A stretch of DNA of 64,000 nt from Pseudomonas sp. PDM04 (lineage in GTDB: Bacteria > Pseudomonadota > Gammaproteobacteria > Pseudomonadales > Pseudomonadaceae), in assembly GCF_014851765.1 (NCBI RefSeq), contig NZ_JACVAI010000005.1:434001-498000 (forward strand), written 5' to 3'. Below are positions 29,686 to 38,146 of the stretch, one piece after another (position 1 is the first letter of the stretch; each line of letters opens with the position of its first letter). Position numbers and translations under genes: made by a program. The notes beneath the pieces are model-generated. The model searched no databases. It was not told the DNA's origin and was given only the letters and a program-made list of their open reading frames with translations.

Positions 29686-30182
29686 GAGCGCACGCCGAAT
29701 TGGTGCAGTTTCGGCGGGTAGTTGAAATCCTCGTCGCCATGCCGTGAGTGGTGATGTCCGCCACCGTAGGCGCCGTGTTCGGGCTGGAACGGAGCTTCGA
29801 CCGGCTCGACCCGGGCGCCCAGTTGTTCGAGCATCGCCTTGAGCACGTAGTCATCGAGCAGACGCAGCCAGCCATCGCCCACTTGCAGGGCCACGTGGCG
29901 ATTGCCCAGATGATAGGCCGCGCGGGTCAGCTCGAACGCATTGGCACAGGTGACGTGCAGCAATTGCTCGGGACGGGCGCACACGCGGACGATGCGACCG
30001 TCCTGCGCTTCAAGGCACTCGCCGTCGTACAGCGGCGGCTGGCCGCGTTCCAGAAACAACCCGACGTCTTCACCCTCGGCACTGAAACAGCGCAGGCGGC
30101 TTTTGCTCCGCGCTTCGAAGGTCAGGAGCAGCTCGGCGGCCCAGACGGGTTGAGGATCGATTCTTCGATGAATCACCAGCAT
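29682..30182 (-). CDS. ureE: Urease accessory nickel metallochaperone UreE
   Basis: UreE delivers nickel to the urease maturation complex. The 166-residue protein starts MLVIHRRIDP with GGAAG upstream; the frame continues 40 codons further up but that part overlaps the promoter. The central metal-binding domain includes NRHVALQV with the conserved interface histidine, and the tail GGHHHSRHGDED is the usual histidine-rich nickel buffer, here short. It heads the ureE-ureF-ureG-hupE operon and has a sigma-54 type promoter 38 bases upstream. Confidence 0.95.
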   Translation of the reverse strand: MLVIHRRIDPQPVWAAELLLTFEARSKSRLRCFSAEGEDVGLFLERGQPPLYDGECLEAQDGRIVRVCARPEQLLHVTCANAFELTRAAYHLGNRHVALQVGDGWLRLLDDYVLKAMLEQLGARVEPVEAPFQPEHGAYGGGHHHSRHGDEDFNYPPKLHQFGVRS

Positions 30183-30218
30183 CGCAAAGCTTCCAGCAAT
30201 AGACAGTACCGAGGTTAG

Positions 30219-30235
30219 AGCAAGGGCCTTGCCAA
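30219..30235 (-). promoter_or_regulatory. Sigma-54 (-24/-12) promoter of ureE
   Basis: On the minus strand the sequence is TTGGCAAGGCCCTTGCT, one mismatch from TTGGCACG-N4-TTGCW. GG is at 30233-30232 and GC at 30221-30220, with correct spacing. Transcription should begin near 30208, 26 bases before the ureE start. Confidence 0.75.
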
Positions 30236-30280
30236 TCCCGGGAGGCGTAGGAAACAGCTGTCGGAGACGTAGGATTGATT

Positions 30281-30304
30281 CGATGCATCCAAGGTTTTGC
30301 ATCG
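30281..30304. promoter_or_regulatory. Inverted repeat upstream of the ureE promoter
   Basis: CGATGCA and TGCATCG form perfect arms separated by 10 bases. It lies 75-95 bases upstream of the predicted start, a good position for an activator. It does not match the NtrC pattern well (TGCA-N10-TGCA instead of GCAC-N7-GTGC). Confidence 0.4.
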
Positions 30305-30494
30305 TTATGGGGCGCGCCGTACAAGACGGGCACTGATTTGTGGCGTAAGCGGGCTTGCCCGTCTATCGTTCACAAAATAGAACGCTAAGGCTGATTTTCA
30401 CTATCTAGCGGGTAAAACGTGATGGTTTTAATCTTCTCCCATCAACGCGAAACACGCCCACTACTGAAAATCGAAACCCTTAGGAGCAACAGCC

Positions 30495-31124
30495 ATGACT
30501 CAATTCAAATACAACCGCCTGAACAAAGACGACGCTGCCGTGCTGCTGGTCGACCACCAGGCTGGCCTGCTGTCCCTGGTCCGCGACATCGAGCCGGACG
30601 CGTTCAAGAACAACGTCCTGGCCCTGGCTGATCTGGCCAAGTTCTTCAACCTGCCGACCATCCTCACCACCAGCTTCGAGCAAGGCCCCAACGGTCCGCT
30701 GGTTCCTGAACTGAAAGCGCTGTTCCCGGATGCCCCTTACATCGCCCGCCCTGGCCAGATCAACGCCTGGGACAACGAAGACTTCGTCAAGGCTGTGAAA
30801 GCCACCGGCAAGAAACAGCTGATCATCGCCGGTGTCGTGACCGAAGTCTGCGTAGCGTTCCCGGCTCTGGCGGCGCTGGAAGAAGAGTTCGACGTGTTCG
30901 TGGTCACCGACGCCTCCGGTACCTTCAACCAGATGACCCGCGACGCTGCCCATGACCGCATGAGCCAGGCCGGTGCACAACTGATGACCTGGTTCGGCGT
31001 GGCCTGCGAGCTGCACCGCGACTGGCGCAACGATATCGAAGGCCTGGCCGCGCTGTGCTCCAACCACATCCCGGACTACCGCAACCTGATGACCAGCTAC
31101 AACGCCTTCAACACCGCCAAGTAA
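30495..31124 (+). CDS. YcaC-like cysteine hydrolase (isochorismatase superfamily)
   Basis: A 209-residue hydrolase of the isochorismatase-like fold, closest to YcaC. The active-site cysteine is C119 in GVVTEVCVAF and the aspartate is D20 in LLVDHQAG; the conserved cis-peptide region is GVVTEV. YcaC itself forms large ring-shaped assemblies and its natural substrate is unknown; relatives cleave amides. A strong ribosome site precedes the start. It sits 140 bases upstream of a Tat-exported amidohydrolase, in the same direction, which suggests work on a shared amide-type compound, but this is inference. Confidence 0.9.
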   Translation: MTQFKYNRLNKDDAAVLLVDHQAGLLSLVRDIEPDAFKNNVLALADLAKFFNLPTILTTSFEQGPNGPLVPELKALFPDAPYIARPGQINAWDNEDFVKAVKATGKKQLIIAGVVTEVCVAFPALAALEEEFDVFVVTDASGTFNQMTRDAAHDRMSQAGAQLMTWFGVACELHRDWRNDIEGLAALCSNHIPDYRNLMTSYNAFNTAK

Positions 31125-31264
31125 TCCGCTGCCGCCCCGGACACCGACTATCGTTGTCCGAGGCGGCCCGCCTGTTCACCGCACATCCATCCAATTCCTC
31201 CCGGGCATTGCCCGGCATGCTACGCAGTCGTGCCCACCGCTGCCGCATCCAGATGGAGACCATC

Positions 31265-33238
31265 ATGACCCAAGACTCCAACGACAAGAGCCGCCGCCAG
31301 TTCCTGGCCAACAGCACTATTCTCGGTGCTGCCGGTGCGCTCTGGTCCGCCTTGCCATTTTCAGGTTCCGCCTACGCATCCAGTCAGGGAGGCTCAATGA
31401 CTGCCGACCTGATCCTGTTCAACGGCAAACTGCACACGGTCGACCGTGAGAATCCACGGGCGACAGCGGTCGCCATCAAGGACGGCCGCTTCATTGCCGT
31501 GGGGACGGATGGCGAGGCCATGGCCCACAAAAGCTCGGCCACGCATATCATCGACCTCAAGGGCCGTACGGTCATCCCGGGGCTGAACGACTCCCACCTG
31601 CACCTGATTCGAGGCGGCCTCAACTACAACCTGGAGCTGCGTTGGGAAGGCGTGCCCTCGGTCGCCGACGCCTTGCGCCTGCTCAAGGATCAGGCCGCCC
31701 GCACACCGACGCCGCAATGGGTGCGCGTGGTGGGCGGCTGGAACGAATTCCAGTTCGCCGAAAAACGCATGCCGACCCTGGAGGAGATCAACCAGGCGGC
31801 GCCCGATACCCCGGTGTTCCTCCTGCACCTGTACGATCGCGCCCTGCTCAATCGCGCTGCGCTCAAGGCCGTGGGCTACACCAAGGACACGCCGAACCCG
31901 CCCGGTGGCGAGATCCAGCGCAACAAGTTCGGCGAACCGACCGGCCTGTTGATCGCGCGTCCCAATGCAATGATCCTCTACGCCACCCTGGCCAAGGGAC
32001 CGAAGCTGCCCCTGGAGTACCAGGTCAACTCGACCCGCCAATTCATGCGCGAACTCAACCGCCTCGGCCTGACCAGCGCCATCGATGCCGGTGGTGGTTA
32101 CCAGAATTACCCGGACGACTATCAGGTCATCCAGGAACTGGCCGACCGGGGTCAGTTGAGCGTCCGCATCGCCTACAACCTGTTCACCCAGAAGCCCAAG
32201 GAAGAGCTCGCCGACTTCAAGAACTGGACCTCCAAGGTCAAGCCCGGCGACGGCAACGACTTCCTGCGCCACAACGGCGCGGGCGAAATGCTGGTGTTCT
32301 CCGCGGCGGACTTCGAAGACTTCCTGGAACCGCGTCCCGACCTGCCGCAAACCATGGAACAGGAGCTGGAACCGGTGGTGCGCCACCTGGTCGAGCAGCG
32401 CTGGCCGTTCCGTCTGCACGCCACCTACGATGAATCGATCTCGCGCATGCTCGACGTGTTCGAGAAGGTCAACCGCGACATTCCGTTCAATGGCCTGCCG
32501 TGGTTCTTCGATCACGCCGAAACCATCAGTTCGAAGAACATCGAGCGGGTGCGTGCGCTGGGCGGCGGGATCGCGATCCAGGACCGCATGGCGTTCCAGG
32601 GTGAGTACTTCGTCGATCGCTACGGCGCCAAGGCGGCCGAGAAGACGCCGCCCATCCAGCGCATGCTCGCCGAGGGCATCCCGGTGGGCGCCGGCACCGA
32701 CGCCACGCGTGTTTCCAGCTACAACCCGTGGACGTCGCTGTACTGGCTGGTCAGTGGCAAGACCGTTGGCGGCATGGCGCTGTACCCGGAAGGCCTGAGC
32801 CGCGACACCGCATTGCAACTGTTCACCCACGGCAGCGCCTGGTTCTCCAGCGAGCAGGGCAAGAAGGGGCAGATCAAGGTCGGCCAGTTGGCGGACCTGG
32901 CGGCCTTGTCGCTGGACTACTTCAGTGTCGACGAAGAAGCAATCAAGAGCATCGAATCGGTGTTGACCGTCGTCGATGGCAAGGTGGTGTACGGTGCCGG
33001 CGAATTCGACAAGCTCGGTCCGGCCCAGGTGCCGGTGCTGCCCGAGTGGTCACCGGTGGCCAAGGTGCCAGGGCACTGGCGCGCGGGTGCCCCCTCGCTG
33101 GCGGCTGCGGTGCACCAGTGCGTCGGGCCTTGCGGGGTGCATGCGCACAGCCACGAACGCGCCCGGCATTCGAGTGTGCCGGTCAACGACTACCAGGGTT
33201 TCTGGGGGGCGTTGGGCTGTTCATGCTTTGCGTTTTGA
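31265..33238 (+). CDS. Tat-exported amidohydrolase (YtcJ-like)
   Basis: A 657-residue metal-dependent hydrolase of the amidohydrolase-3 (YtcJ) group. A twin-arginine leader (SRRQFLANS at residues 9-17, then GAAGALWSALPFSGSAYA) implies folding in the cytoplasm and export to the periplasm. Metal ligands include the HxH in NDSHLHLIRGG; later conserved points are RLHATYDE, FFDHAETI and the aspartate in GAGTDATRVSSYNPW. ATG 31265 has GGAG seven bases upstream. The frame extends to 31055 but that part is not a leader. A terminator follows at 33247. Substrate unknown; the exporter and porin nearby are on the other strand. Confidence 0.88.
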   Translation: MTQDSNDKSRRQFLANSTILGAAGALWSALPFSGSAYASSQGGSMTADLILFNGKLHTVDRENPRATAVAIKDGRFIAVGTDGEAMAHKSSATHIIDLKGRTVIPGLNDSHLHLIRGGLNYNLELRWEGVPSVADALRLLKDQAARTPTPQWVRVVGGWNEFQFAEKRMPTLEEINQAAPDTPVFLLHLYDRALLNRAALKAVGYTKDTPNPPGGEIQRNKFGEPTGLLIARPNAMILYATLAKGPKLPLEYQVNSTRQFMRELNRLGLTSAIDAGGGYQNYPDDYQVIQELADRGQLSVRIAYNLFTQKPKEELADFKNWTSKVKPGDGNDFLRHNGAGEMLVFSAADFEDFLEPRPDLPQTMEQELEPVVRHLVEQRWPFRLHATYDESISRMLDVFEKVNRDIPFNGLPWFFDHAETISSKNIERVRALGGGIAIQDRMAFQGEYFVDRYGAKAAEKTPPIQRMLAEGIPVGAGTDATRVSSYNPWTSLYWLVSGKTVGGMALYPEGLSRDTALQLFTHGSAWFSSEQGKKGQIKVGQLADLAALSLDYFSVDEEAIKSIESVLTVVDGKVVYGAGEFDKLGPAQVPVLPEWSPVAKVPGHWRAGAPSLAAAVHQCVGPCGVHAHSHERARHSSVPVNDYQGFWGALGCSCFAF

Positions 33239-33246
33239 TGTGAATG

Positions 33247-33271
33247 GGGGACGGTGACGGTCCCCTTTTTT
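33247..33271 (+). terminator. Rho-independent terminator after the amidohydrolase
   Basis: GGGGAC / GTCCCC with a 7-base loop (GGTGACG), followed by six Ts. Confidence 0.85.
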
Positions 33272-33290
33272 GTGTTGTTCAGGCGGGCCC

Positions 33291-33390
33291 CATCGCGAGC
33301 AGGCTCGCCCCCACAGGAGAGTGATCTCCATAGGGATACCTGTTGCTACAGCGCAGCAGTTTCCATGTGGCAGCGAGCCTGCTCGCGCTG
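33291..33390. repeat. REP doublet between convergent genes
   Basis: CATCGCGAGCAGGCTCGCCC and inverted GTGGCAGCGAGCCTGCTCGC, about 50 bases apart. Confidence 0.75.
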
Positions 33391-33405
33391 AGGCCGCAAC
33401 AGCCA

Positions 33406-35007
33406 CTACAGCTGTTGTGGTTTAGCTTCCGCCCCCGCCAGCAAGTGGCGAATCCGGATCGGCACCCCGTCGGTCTGCAGCTGCCGCACCCGCGCTTCGA
33501 TCTTCAGCTCGCCACGGGTCACCCGGCCGTGATGGCGCAAATGCTCCAGCCAGGATTCCTCGAAGAAAAACTCCACCCATAATTCGGCTTCGGCGCTGTC
33601 GCGCATCAACCCCCACGACAGCGCGCCATTGCGTTTGCGCATGGCCTCCAGTTCCCGCGCGGCCTTCTGGAACGCGTCGACCTTGGCCGGTTCGATGTGG
33701 TACTCGACCGTGACCATCACCGGCCCGCCGTCCCGATCCAGGTCCTCGCTGAGCAAGGGCGTGGGCCAGTGCAGCGACGGCGTCAGCTCCTCGACCTCGG
33801 TGCTGGGCAATGTCACCCTGATGGTCACCAGCGTGCCGAGGGCCAGGCCACCGGCGGCCAGCAACAGGCTGAGGGTGATCGAGGCGTGGCTGGCCAGGCT
33901 GCCCCACAGCAAGCTGCCCGCGGCCATGGCGCCGAAAAACACCAGGATGTACACCGACAGCGCTCGGGCCCTGACCCAGGCCGGCACCGAGGTTTGCGCC
34001 GCAACCTGCAGGTTGGACAGCACGGCGATCCAGGCTGCGCCGCTGAGCAACATCGCCGGCAACAAGGCGTAGAAGTTGCGCGTCAACGCCAGGGCCAGCA
34101 GAAACAACGCATACACCAGGCTCGCCGCCGCCACCAGGCGATCCCGGCTGATCCGCTCGCGCAGGCGCGGCAACAAGGTGGCGCCAGCGACGGCGCCGAT
34201 GCCGATCGCCGCCAGCAACAGGCCGAAGTCGGCAGCGCTGCCTTGCATTTCACCGCGCACGATCAGCGGCAGCAGCGACATGCCGGCGCTGGCGCAGAAG
34301 AAAAAGGCCAGGGCGCGGATCAGCACCGCCTGCAAGGGTTTCGAGCTGCGGGCGAAGCGCAGCCCGGTGCGGATGGCGCCGACAAAGCGCTCGGCCGGCA
34401 GCAAGGGTTCCTGCACCTGACGCTTCCACAGCAACAGGACCACGATCACCCCGGCGAACGACACGGCGTTGAGGGCGAACGTCAGCCACGGCCCGACCAG
34501 GCTCACCAGCACGCCGGCCAGCGCGGGGCCGACCGCGCGCGATACGTTGATGCCGACGCTGGAGATGGCCACGGCGTTGGACAGTTCGTCCTTGCCGACC
34601 AGTTCCGGCGTCAGTGCACTCCAGGCCGGCATCATCAGTGCGGTGCCGATGCCCAGGGCCAGGGTCAGCACCAGCAGCAGCGGGACGTTCATCATGCCGA
34701 ACAGCGTCAGCAGGGCCAGGGTCAGCGCGACCGCCGACATCCACAACTGCACCAGCAACAGGTAGCGGCGCTTGTCGACGATGTCCGCCGCCGCGCCCGC
34801 GGGCAGGGCGAGGAAGAACATCGGCAGCGAGCCGGCGACCTGGATCAGGGCCACATGCAGCGGGCTGGCCGACAGCGTGGTCATTAGCCAGCCGGCCCCC
34901 ACTTCATGCATCCAGGTGCCGATGTTGGAAGCGATGGTGGCGATCCACAGCATGCGGAACGTGGTGTTGCGCAAGGGGCTCCAGGCGCCTGAGGTTGCAT
35001 TGCTCAT
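33406..35007 (-). CDS. MFS transporter with C-terminal soluble domain (MFS_3 / EntS-like)
   Basis: A 533-residue protein. Residues about 15-410 form a 12-segment major facilitator transporter with the family loop AGAAADIVDKRRYLL between segments 2 and 3. It belongs to the MFS_3 group that includes the enterobactin exporter EntS. Residues about 420-515 form a soluble end (MVTVEYHIEPAKVDAFQKA... WVEFFFEESW) resembling antibiotic-biosynthesis-monooxygenase folds, which is a recognised extension in this subfamily. It starts one base before the OprD stop and so is co-transcribed with the porin. It exports or imports an unknown compound. Confidence 0.88.
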   Translation of the reverse strand: MSNATSGAWSPLRNTTFRMLWIATIASNIGTWMHEVGAGWLMTTLSASPLHVALIQVAGSLPMFFLALPAGAAADIVDKRRYLLLVQLWMSAVALTLALLTLFGMMNVPLLLVLTLALGIGTALMMPAWSALTPELVGKDELSNAVAISSVGINVSRAVGPALAGVLVSLVGPWLTFALNAVSFAGVIVVLLLWKRQVQEPLLPAERFVGAIRTGLRFARSSKPLQAVLIRALAFFFCASAGMSLLPLIVRGEMQGSAADFGLLLAAIGIGAVAGATLLPRLRERISRDRLVAAASLVYALFLLALALTRNFYALLPAMLLSGAAWIAVLSNLQVAAQTSVPAWVRARALSVYILVFFGAMAAGSLLWGSLASHASITLSLLLAAGGLALGTLVTIRVTLPSTEVEELTPSLHWPTPLLSEDLDRDGGPVMVTVEYHIEPAKVDAFQKAARELEAMRKRNGALSWGLMRDSAEAELWVEFFFEESWLEHLRHHGRVTRGELKIEARVRQLQTDGVPIRIRHLLAGAEAKPQQL

Positions 35008-35008
35008 A

Positions 35009-36307
35009 TCAGAAGGTGCCTTTGAAGGGGTATTCGATGATCACGTAGAGGCGGTCGATGTCGTCGCCGGCCTGGGCGCTGTTGGCGCGGTGGCTGACAT
35101 GCGACAGCGACAGGTTGAGACCCTTGGCGCTGCCGGACTGCACGGTGTACTTCAGGTCGACGTCGCGTTCCCAGTGCCGGCCTCCCTTGCCTTGCTGGGG
35201 TGTGTAGCGGTCGTCGTCCGGGTCGAATGGATTGTAGGCGCCGCCCTGGGGGGCGTGGGTGCCATCGATGCCGCTGCCGATGACGTAACGTGCCATCAGC
35301 TTCAGGCCCGGGACATTGAACGTGGCCATGTCGAGGTCGTAGCGCAGTTGCCAGGAGCGTTCGCCCGGGCCGTTGAAGTCGGCGTACTTGATCGAGTTGG
35401 CGAGGTAGATGGAGTCGCCGCCGACGAAGTCGAACGGGGTGTCGCCCTCGATTTTCTGATAGGCCAGGGTCACGGCCTGGGCGCCGAAGGCGTATTTGGC
35501 TGCCACGCTGTAGGCCAGGGTGTCGATGGCGCCGGCACTGGCGTTGCCGGTGTCGCGGGTCTGATAGAGGTTGCCGTCCAGGTGCCAGTCACCCTGCCTG
35601 GCGTTCAGGTTCAGATAGGCCTGGCGCCAGGTGTCCTGCAGCTGCGAGGCGAACAGTGCGCCGCCGAACGGGCCGTCGGGGGCGTAGGTGGCGCCTGCCA
35701 GGCTGATGGCGTGACCGTCGGTGTTGGCGCCGTAGCCGTCGAAGTCCTCGGCGCTCGAGCTGCTGTCCTGGTTGCTGAAGGCGGTGAAGCGCCCCGCCTG
35801 CAGGCGCCAGTCGGGCAAATCGGTGTTTTCCAGCAGCCAACCGGTGGCGTATTCCGGACGCAGGCGTTTGTCGGCGGTGTCGAACACCGGGGTTTCGACG
35901 GTCATCTCGCCATAGCGCAACAAGGTGTGACCCATGCGCAACTTCAGCGCCGCACCGGCGCTGGAGTAATCCGACGCGGCGCGCCCGTCGCTGTCGCGCG
36001 GCAGCAGGCCGGTGCCGGCGTGGCCGCGACCGCCGTCGAGCTTGAACCCCACAAAGCCATGGGCATCGAAGCCCAGGCCTAACGTGCCTTCGGTGAAACC
36101 GGAGCGAATGTCACCGATGAAGCCCTGGGCCCATTCCTGGCGGTAATTCTGACCGCTGGGCGAAGGCGAACGGAAATCGCTGTGCAGAAAGTAGTTGCGG
36201 CTGAGCAGCGACCAGCCCGCCTCGTCATCGGCGTGGCTCAGGGCCGGCGTCATGATCGCGACAGTGGCAAGCAGGGCGCGGGATGGCCCACGTATCAAGG
36301 CAGTCAT
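35009..36307 (-). CDS. OprD family outer-membrane porin
   Basis: A 432-residue precursor. The signal peptide ends after LSHA, giving a mature protein starting DDEAGWSLLSRNYFLHSDF, a typical OprD-family beginning. Family members are 18-stranded barrels that let in particular amino acids, peptides or carboxylates. Recognisable parts are GFTEGTLGLGFDAHGFVGFKLDGG and the closing strand YVIIEYPFKGTF with its terminal phenylalanine. GGAG precedes the ATG. It is followed one base later by the MFS gene and is divided by 111 bases from a LysR gene on the same strand. Substrate unknown. Confidence 0.92.
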   Translation of the reverse strand: MTALIRGPSRALLATVAIMTPALSHADDEAGWSLLSRNYFLHSDFRSPSPSGQNYRQEWAQGFIGDIRSGFTEGTLGLGFDAHGFVGFKLDGGRGHAGTGLLPRDSDGRAASDYSSAGAALKLRMGHTLLRYGEMTVETPVFDTADKRLRPEYATGWLLENTDLPDWRLQAGRFTAFSNQDSSSSAEDFDGYGANTDGHAISLAGATYAPDGPFGGALFASQLQDTWRQAYLNLNARQGDWHLDGNLYQTRDTGNASAGAIDTLAYSVAAKYAFGAQAVTLAYQKIEGDTPFDFVGGDSIYLANSIKYADFNGPGERSWQLRYDLDMATFNVPGLKLMARYVIGSGIDGTHAPQGGAYNPFDPDDDRYTPQQGKGGRHWERDVDLKYTVQSGSAKGLNLSLSHVSHRANSAQAGDDIDRLYVIIEYPFKGTF

Positions 36308-36418
36308 GGGCGCTCCGGGGTAGATGATCCGGCACTGTAGAGGAGCGTCTGGGACAGGGATTGTACGAATGTGCTGGATCGGACCCGGACGCCGCGCCGA
36401 GGGCGGCCGGGCCCGGAT

Positions 36419-37330
36419 TCACGCCATGTCGCTGACGCTGAACTCCTCGGCCAGGTGGTCGATCAGCGAGCGCACCGACGGCAGCAGTCCGCGCCGCGAC
36501 GGGAAGATCGCATGAACAATACCGCAACGCGGATGCCAGCCCGGCAACAGCTCTACCAGTCGGCCTTCAGCCAGGTCTTCGCGTACCGCCACCCGTGGCA
36601 GGTGGGCGATCCCCACGCCGGCCACCACGAAGTGGCGCAGGGCAAACAGGTCGTCGGTGACCATGCGCGGCGTGTGGGGGATGACAATGCTGTGGTTCAT
36701 GTCCTCGCCCTGGATCAGCTCCCACTGGTACTCGCGCTGGACACTGCCCCAATGCACGCTCGGCAGTTGGCTGAGCACCTGCGGATCGAAGCCCGGCGGC
36801 AGTTGTTCGAGATACCGGGGGTGGCCGACTAGGCACTGGGTGCTGTTGCCCAGCACCTTCATCACCATGTCGGTGTTTTCCAGGGGCGGAAAGCGCACGC
36901 GCAGGGCGACGTCGATGCCTTCATGCAACAGGTCGACGCGACGGTTGGTGCTCTCGATGAACAGTTCCACCTGGGGGTACTTGAGCATGAAGCGCGACAG
37001 CATCGGCCCGACCCAGAAGTTCAGCAGGGTGGTCGGGCAACTGATGCGCACCAGGCCACGGGGTTCGCTGCGGTTGCGCTCGATGATCTCGGCGGCACCC
37101 TCGGCTTCCACGCGCATGGCCAGGCAACGCTGGTAATAGGCCTGGCCAACCTCGGTCAGCGAGCAGTGGCGGCTGGTGCGGTGCAACAGGCGTACACCCA
37201 GGCGCTCCTCGAGGTCGGCGATGCGCCGGCTGAGCTTGGATTTGGGCATGTCCAGCGCCCGGCCGGCCGGGGCGAAGCCACCGTGCTCGACCACTTGGGT
37301 GAAGTAGTAGAGGGAGTTGAGGTCTTCCAA
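36419..37330 (-). CDS. LysR-type transcriptional regulator
   Basis: A 303-residue LysR regulator. The DNA-binding domain (LYYFTQVVEHGGFAPAGRALDMPKSKLSRRIADLEERLG) is followed by a CrgA-type effector domain. I chose a TTG start at 37330 because GGAGAACGATCA lies before it and it gives the usual MEDLNSLYYF beginning; an upstream TTG at 37351 is also open. It lies upstream of the oprD-MFS pair on the same strand and probably regulates them, though LysR targets are more often divergent. Confidence 0.88.
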   Translation of the reverse strand: MEDLNSLYYFTQVVEHGGFAPAGRALDMPKSKLSRRIADLEERLGVRLLHRTSRHCSLTEVGQAYYQRCLAMRVEAEGAAEIIERNRSEPRGLVRISCPTTLLNFWVGPMLSRFMLKYPQVELFIESTNRRVDLLHEGIDVALRVRFPPLENTDMVMKVLGNSTQCLVGHPRYLEQLPPGFDPQVLSQLPSVHWGSVQREYQWELIQGEDMNHSIVIPHTPRMVTDDLFALRHFVVAGVGIAHLPRVAVREDLAEGRLVELLPGWHPRCGIVHAIFPSRRGLLPSVRSLIDHLAEEFSVSDMA

Positions 37331-37368
37331 TGATCGTTCTCCGATCTTCAAGGAGCAGCGCAGCAGGT

Positions 37369-38001
37369 TTATTCGGTGCTGCCCAGCCCTTGCCAGTGCT
37401 TGAGGCCAATGAAGATAAAGCGCAGTTGCTGGGTCATCTTGGCCTGGGGTGTGAGGTGCTCGGGCAGCGCCTCGACCGGCGGGTCGATGATGTCGGGCAG
37501 GGTGGCAAACACGCTTTTGACGATCAGGTCTGCCATGACGTGCAGGCCGGCGATGTCCAGGTGCTGCAACTTGGGCATCAGCGCCAGGTCGGCCGTCAGG
37601 TCGGAGCTGATGTCTTCGCGCAGCCGGCCGATGGCCTGGCGCACCGGCAGCGAACCGCCGTACTGCTCGCGGGCGAGAAACAGGAACTGCGAACGATTGG
37701 CCGACACCACGTCGAGAAAGATCCGCACCGAGGCGTCGATGATGCCGCCCATCACGAATTCGTTGTGGCGCACCAGGCGAATGGTTTCGCGAAAGGTCTG
37801 GCCGACTTCACTGACCAGGACCAGGCCCAGTTCATCCATGTCGGCGAAGTGTCGATAGAAACCGGTGGGGACAATCCCGGCGGTCTTCGCCACTTCACGC
37901 AGGCTCAGACTGCCGAATCCACGGCCGCACTCCATCAAATGACGGGCGGCGTCCATCAGGGCGTTGCGGGTTTGTTGTTTCTGTTCGGCGCGGGGCAGCA
38001 T
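37369..38001 (-). CDS. TetR family regulator (FabR/DesT-like)
   Basis: A 210-residue TetR-type repressor. The helix-turn-helix region (LSLREVAKTAGIVPTGFYRHFADMDELG) matches the FabR/DesT group, which senses the ratio of saturated to unsaturated acyl-CoA or acyl-ACP and controls desaturases. The start MLPRAEQKQQTRNALMDAARHLM fits that group; a GTG at 38037 is also in frame. P. aeruginosa DesT (PA4890) lies beside ureEFG in my memory of that genome, matching this location. No desaturase genes lie next to it here, so its target is elsewhere or different. The ribosome site is weak. Confidence 0.82.
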   Translation of the reverse strand: MLPRAEQKQQTRNALMDAARHLMECGRGFGSLSLREVAKTAGIVPTGFYRHFADMDELGLVLVSEVGQTFRETIRLVRHNEFVMGGIIDASVRIFLDVVSANRSQFLFLAREQYGGSLPVRQAIGRLREDISSDLTADLALMPKLQHLDIAGLHVMADLIVKSVFATLPDIIDPPVEALPEHLTPQAKMTQQLRFIFIGLKHWQGLGSTE

Positions 38002-38099
38002 CGCAAGGGGTGTTTTCTGGACAGGACAGCGAAGCACTCTAGCAAATCGGCTTTGCCGGCGTCGAACGATCAGGCGGGGAAGGGGGATTCTGGAAAATC

Positions 38100-38130
38100 A
38101 AAAGCCCAATCCGGGGATTGGGCTTTTTTT
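38100..38130. terminator. Bidirectional terminator
   Basis: AAAGCCCAATCC / GGATTGGGCTTT is a perfect stem with A and T runs on both sides, so it can stop transcription in either direction. It lies between the tandem-repeat gene and the TetR gene, which are both on the minus strand; it closes the repeat-protein gene. Confidence 0.9.
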
Positions 38131-38146
38131 CAGGGCGGACATGGCC

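Larger units (their letters stand above)
30183..30494. other. Divergent intergenic region, ureE and ycaC-like gene
   Basis: 312 bases holding the ureE sigma-54 promoter (30219-30235) and an inverted repeat (30281-30304). A decayed REP-like sequence (GTGGCGTAAGCGGGCTTGCC) is near 30340. The right gene has GGAGCAACAGCC before its ATG. Confidence 0.6.
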
